A stretch of DNA of 14,370 nt from Flavobacteriales bacterium CG_4_9_14_3_um_filter_32_8 (lineage in GTDB: Bacteria; Bacteroidota; Bacteroidia; Flavobacteriales_E; Vicingaceae). Below are positions 13,326-14,370 of the stretch, in pieces. The notes under the pieces are model-generated. The model had not been told where the DNA came from. It saw only the letters and a program-made list of their open reading frames with translations, and ran no database searches. How positions within the stretch are numbered: the first letter of the stretch is position 1; the number at the start of each line of letters is the position of its first letter. The translations under genes and the position numbers were made by a program. Location: assembly GCA_002790175.1 (NCBI GenBank), contig PFUQ01000242.1:1-14370 (forward strand). Direction: 5' to 3'.

Positions 13326-14201
13326 ATGAAAGCATACGTTTTTCCTGGACAAGGGTCTCAATTTGTAGGAATGGGGAAAGAACTTTACGAAAGTTCTGAT
13401 TTAGCCAAAGAAATGTTTGAAAAAGCCAACGATATTTTGGGCTTTAGAATTACCGATATTATGTTTAATGGAACTGACGAGGACATAAAACAAACTCGAG
13501 TAACTCAACCTGCTATTTTTTTACACTCTGTTATTTTAGCGAAAACTTTGGGCGAAAATTTTAAACCCGACATGGTTGCAGGACACTCTTTAGGAGAATT
13601 TTCTGCGTTAGTTGCCAATGGAACATTAAATTTTGAAGATGCACTACGTTTAGTGTTTGCAAGAGCTTTAGCCATGCAAAAAGCATGTGAAGCAACTCCA
13701 TCAACCATGGCTGCCATTTTAAATTTAGACGATGCTGTAGTAGAAAAAATTTGTTCCAACATTGATGGCATTGTAGTACCTGCCAACTACAATTGTCCTG
13801 GTCAGTTAGTAATTTCAGGTACAGTAAGTGCTATAGCCGAAGCTTGCGAAAAACTAACTGCTGCTGGAGCCAGAAGAGCATTAATTTTACCAGTTGGTGG
13901 AGCCTTTCATTCTCCATTGATGGAGCCTGCAAGAGAAGAATTAGCAAAAGCTATCAATAAAACCATCTTTAATACTCCATCTTGTCCTGTTTATCAAAAT
14001 GTAACTGCTAAAGCTGTTACTAATCCAGAAGAAATAAAAGCCAACTTAATTGCTCAATTAACAGCACCTGTAAAATGGACTCAAACCATGCAACAAATGT
14101 TAGCCGATGGTGCAACCTCTGTTACCGAAGTTGGTCCAGGAAAAGTTTTGCAAGGTTTATTTAAAAAGATAGATAAAGACCTAACAACTTTTAGTGCTTA
14201 A
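13326..14201 (+). CDS. fabD: Malonyl-CoA:acyl-carrier-protein transacylase (FabD)
   Basis: FabD transfers the malonyl group from malonyl-CoA to acyl carrier protein, supplying the elongation unit of type II fatty acid synthesis in the cytoplasm. The 291 residues are the normal length. Seen in order: FPGQGSQFVGMG (6-17) forming the oxyanion region, GHSLGEFSALVA (86-97) with the nucleophile Ser88, Arg113 in VFARALAMQKA (binds the malonyl carboxylate), NCPGQLVISG (156-165), catalytic His195 in GGAFHSPLM (191-199), and VGPGKVLQGLFKK near the C-terminus. All key residues are present. The gene stands alone: no other fab gene or acpP is in the window, and the upstream neighbour is the divergent sensor kinase. 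No obvious terminator follows; instead a GC-rich structured region begins about 20 bp downstream. Confidence 0.97.
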   Translation: MKAYVFPGQGSQFVGMGKELYESSDLAKEMFEKANDILGFRITDIMFNGTDEDIKQTRVTQPAIFLHSVILAKTLGENFKPDMVAGHSLGEFSALVANGTLNFEDALRLVFARALAMQKACEATPSTMAAILNLDDAVVEKICSNIDGIVVPANYNCPGQLVISGTVSAIAEACEKLTAAGARRALILPVGGAFHSPLMEPAREELAKAINKTIFNTPSCPVYQNVTAKAVTNPEEIKANLIAQLTAPVKWTQTMQQMLADGATSVTEVGPGKVLQGLFKKIDKDLTTFSA

Positions 14202-14220
14202 TTACACACCTTACTTTGCC

Positions 14221-14370
14221 CTATTTGTAGTCAGAGCGAAGTGGCGGTTTGGCATAACGCTACCGAATGCGTAGTACATTTGTCGGCTCGTAATGTCTGC
14301 CCCCCCCATAAGTGCTAAGCTGAAGCGTTGACATTTTAGCAGAAGGCTTTGTGCTACGATTCTTAAAATT
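14221..14370. repeat. GC-rich noncoding element with inverted repeats, cut by the right edge
   Basis: Positions 14221-14360 are about 49% G+C (68 of 140 bases), well above the rest of the window, and hold no convincing reading frame. AACGCT (14256-14261) and AGCGTT (14324-14329) are inverted copies. AATGTC (14292-14297) and GACATT (14330-14335) are another pair, and TAGCA (14337-14341) with TGCTA (14352-14356) frame a smaller hairpin. GTGCTA occurs twice. A run of eight C lies at 14300-14307. The appearance suggests a dispersed intergenic repeat or a structured recombination-type site rather than a gene, but no second copy is present in this window to prove it. Confidence 0.4.

Noticed and set aside
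13505..13786. Minus-strand frame of 93 codons inside fabD
   Set aside because: It is antisense to conserved FabD motifs, including the Ser88 region, with no independent support.
14249..14335. Integron attC site at the right edge
   Set aside because: The outer AACGCT/AGCGTT arms are suggestive, but the flanking bases do not meet the RYYYAAC and GTTRRRY core rules and no integrase is visible. It is kept only as a structured element.

Overview
The window looks like chromosomal DNA of a low-GC (about one third G+C by eye) member of the Bacteroidota, most likely a flavobacterium-like lineage. Evidence: a GldN-family protein of the type IX secretion/gliding machinery, several exact matches to the Bacteroidota promoter element TAnnTTTG upstream of genes, A-rich start regions without Shine-Dalgarno sequences, a bifunctional FtcD with a loop that I recall as much longer than in the mammalian enzyme, and a DEAD-box helicase with an RGG-type tail. 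Most of the window is ordinary core metabolism and information processing. I see no phage, transposase, CRISPR array or clear defence island.

Layout. 1-90: an unassignable left edge ending in a long bidirectional terminator. 91-906 (-): an isolated gldN-like gene, away from any gldKLM. 975-1799 (-): a tandem universal stress protein. 1922-2309 (-): a tRNA cluster read Pro(TGG), Arg(TCT), Ser(GGA), each followed by its own hairpin terminator, with one clear promoter in front of tRNA-Pro. 2490-4655 (+): bifunctional FtcD (histidine catabolism) and, 8 bp later, a secreted small cupin. 4747-5150 (+): an HU gene with a textbook promoter and terminator. 5162-5851 (+): a TrmH-like tRNA 2'-O-methyltransferase. 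5906-7897 (-): a DEAD-box RNA helicase with an RRM and a repetitive Arg/Gly-rich tail, preceded by a palindrome-rich leader of about 100 nt. 8208-8438 (+): a 76-residue protein I do not recognise. 8455-13215 (-): a tight three-gene unit, sensor kinase then OmpR-type response regulator then AddB-like PD-(D/E)XK nuclease. 13326-14201 (+): FabD. 14202-14370: a GC-rich, inverted-repeat-rich noncoding stretch running off the right edge.

How the genes relate. Several are RNA-related (three tRNAs, TrmH, DEAD helicase), but they are not in one operon. The kinase, regulator and nuclease are very probably one transcript. FtcD and the cupin are probably another. The remaining genes look like single-gene units.

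The items most worth a second look are the helicase leader (a hairpin covering the ribosome entry region plus two competing copies of CCCGCTA), the structured GC-rich element at the right edge, the solitary gldN, the fusion of a two-component system to a recombination-type nuclease in one operon, and the tRNA cluster with internal terminators. None of these is proven novel from sequence alone.
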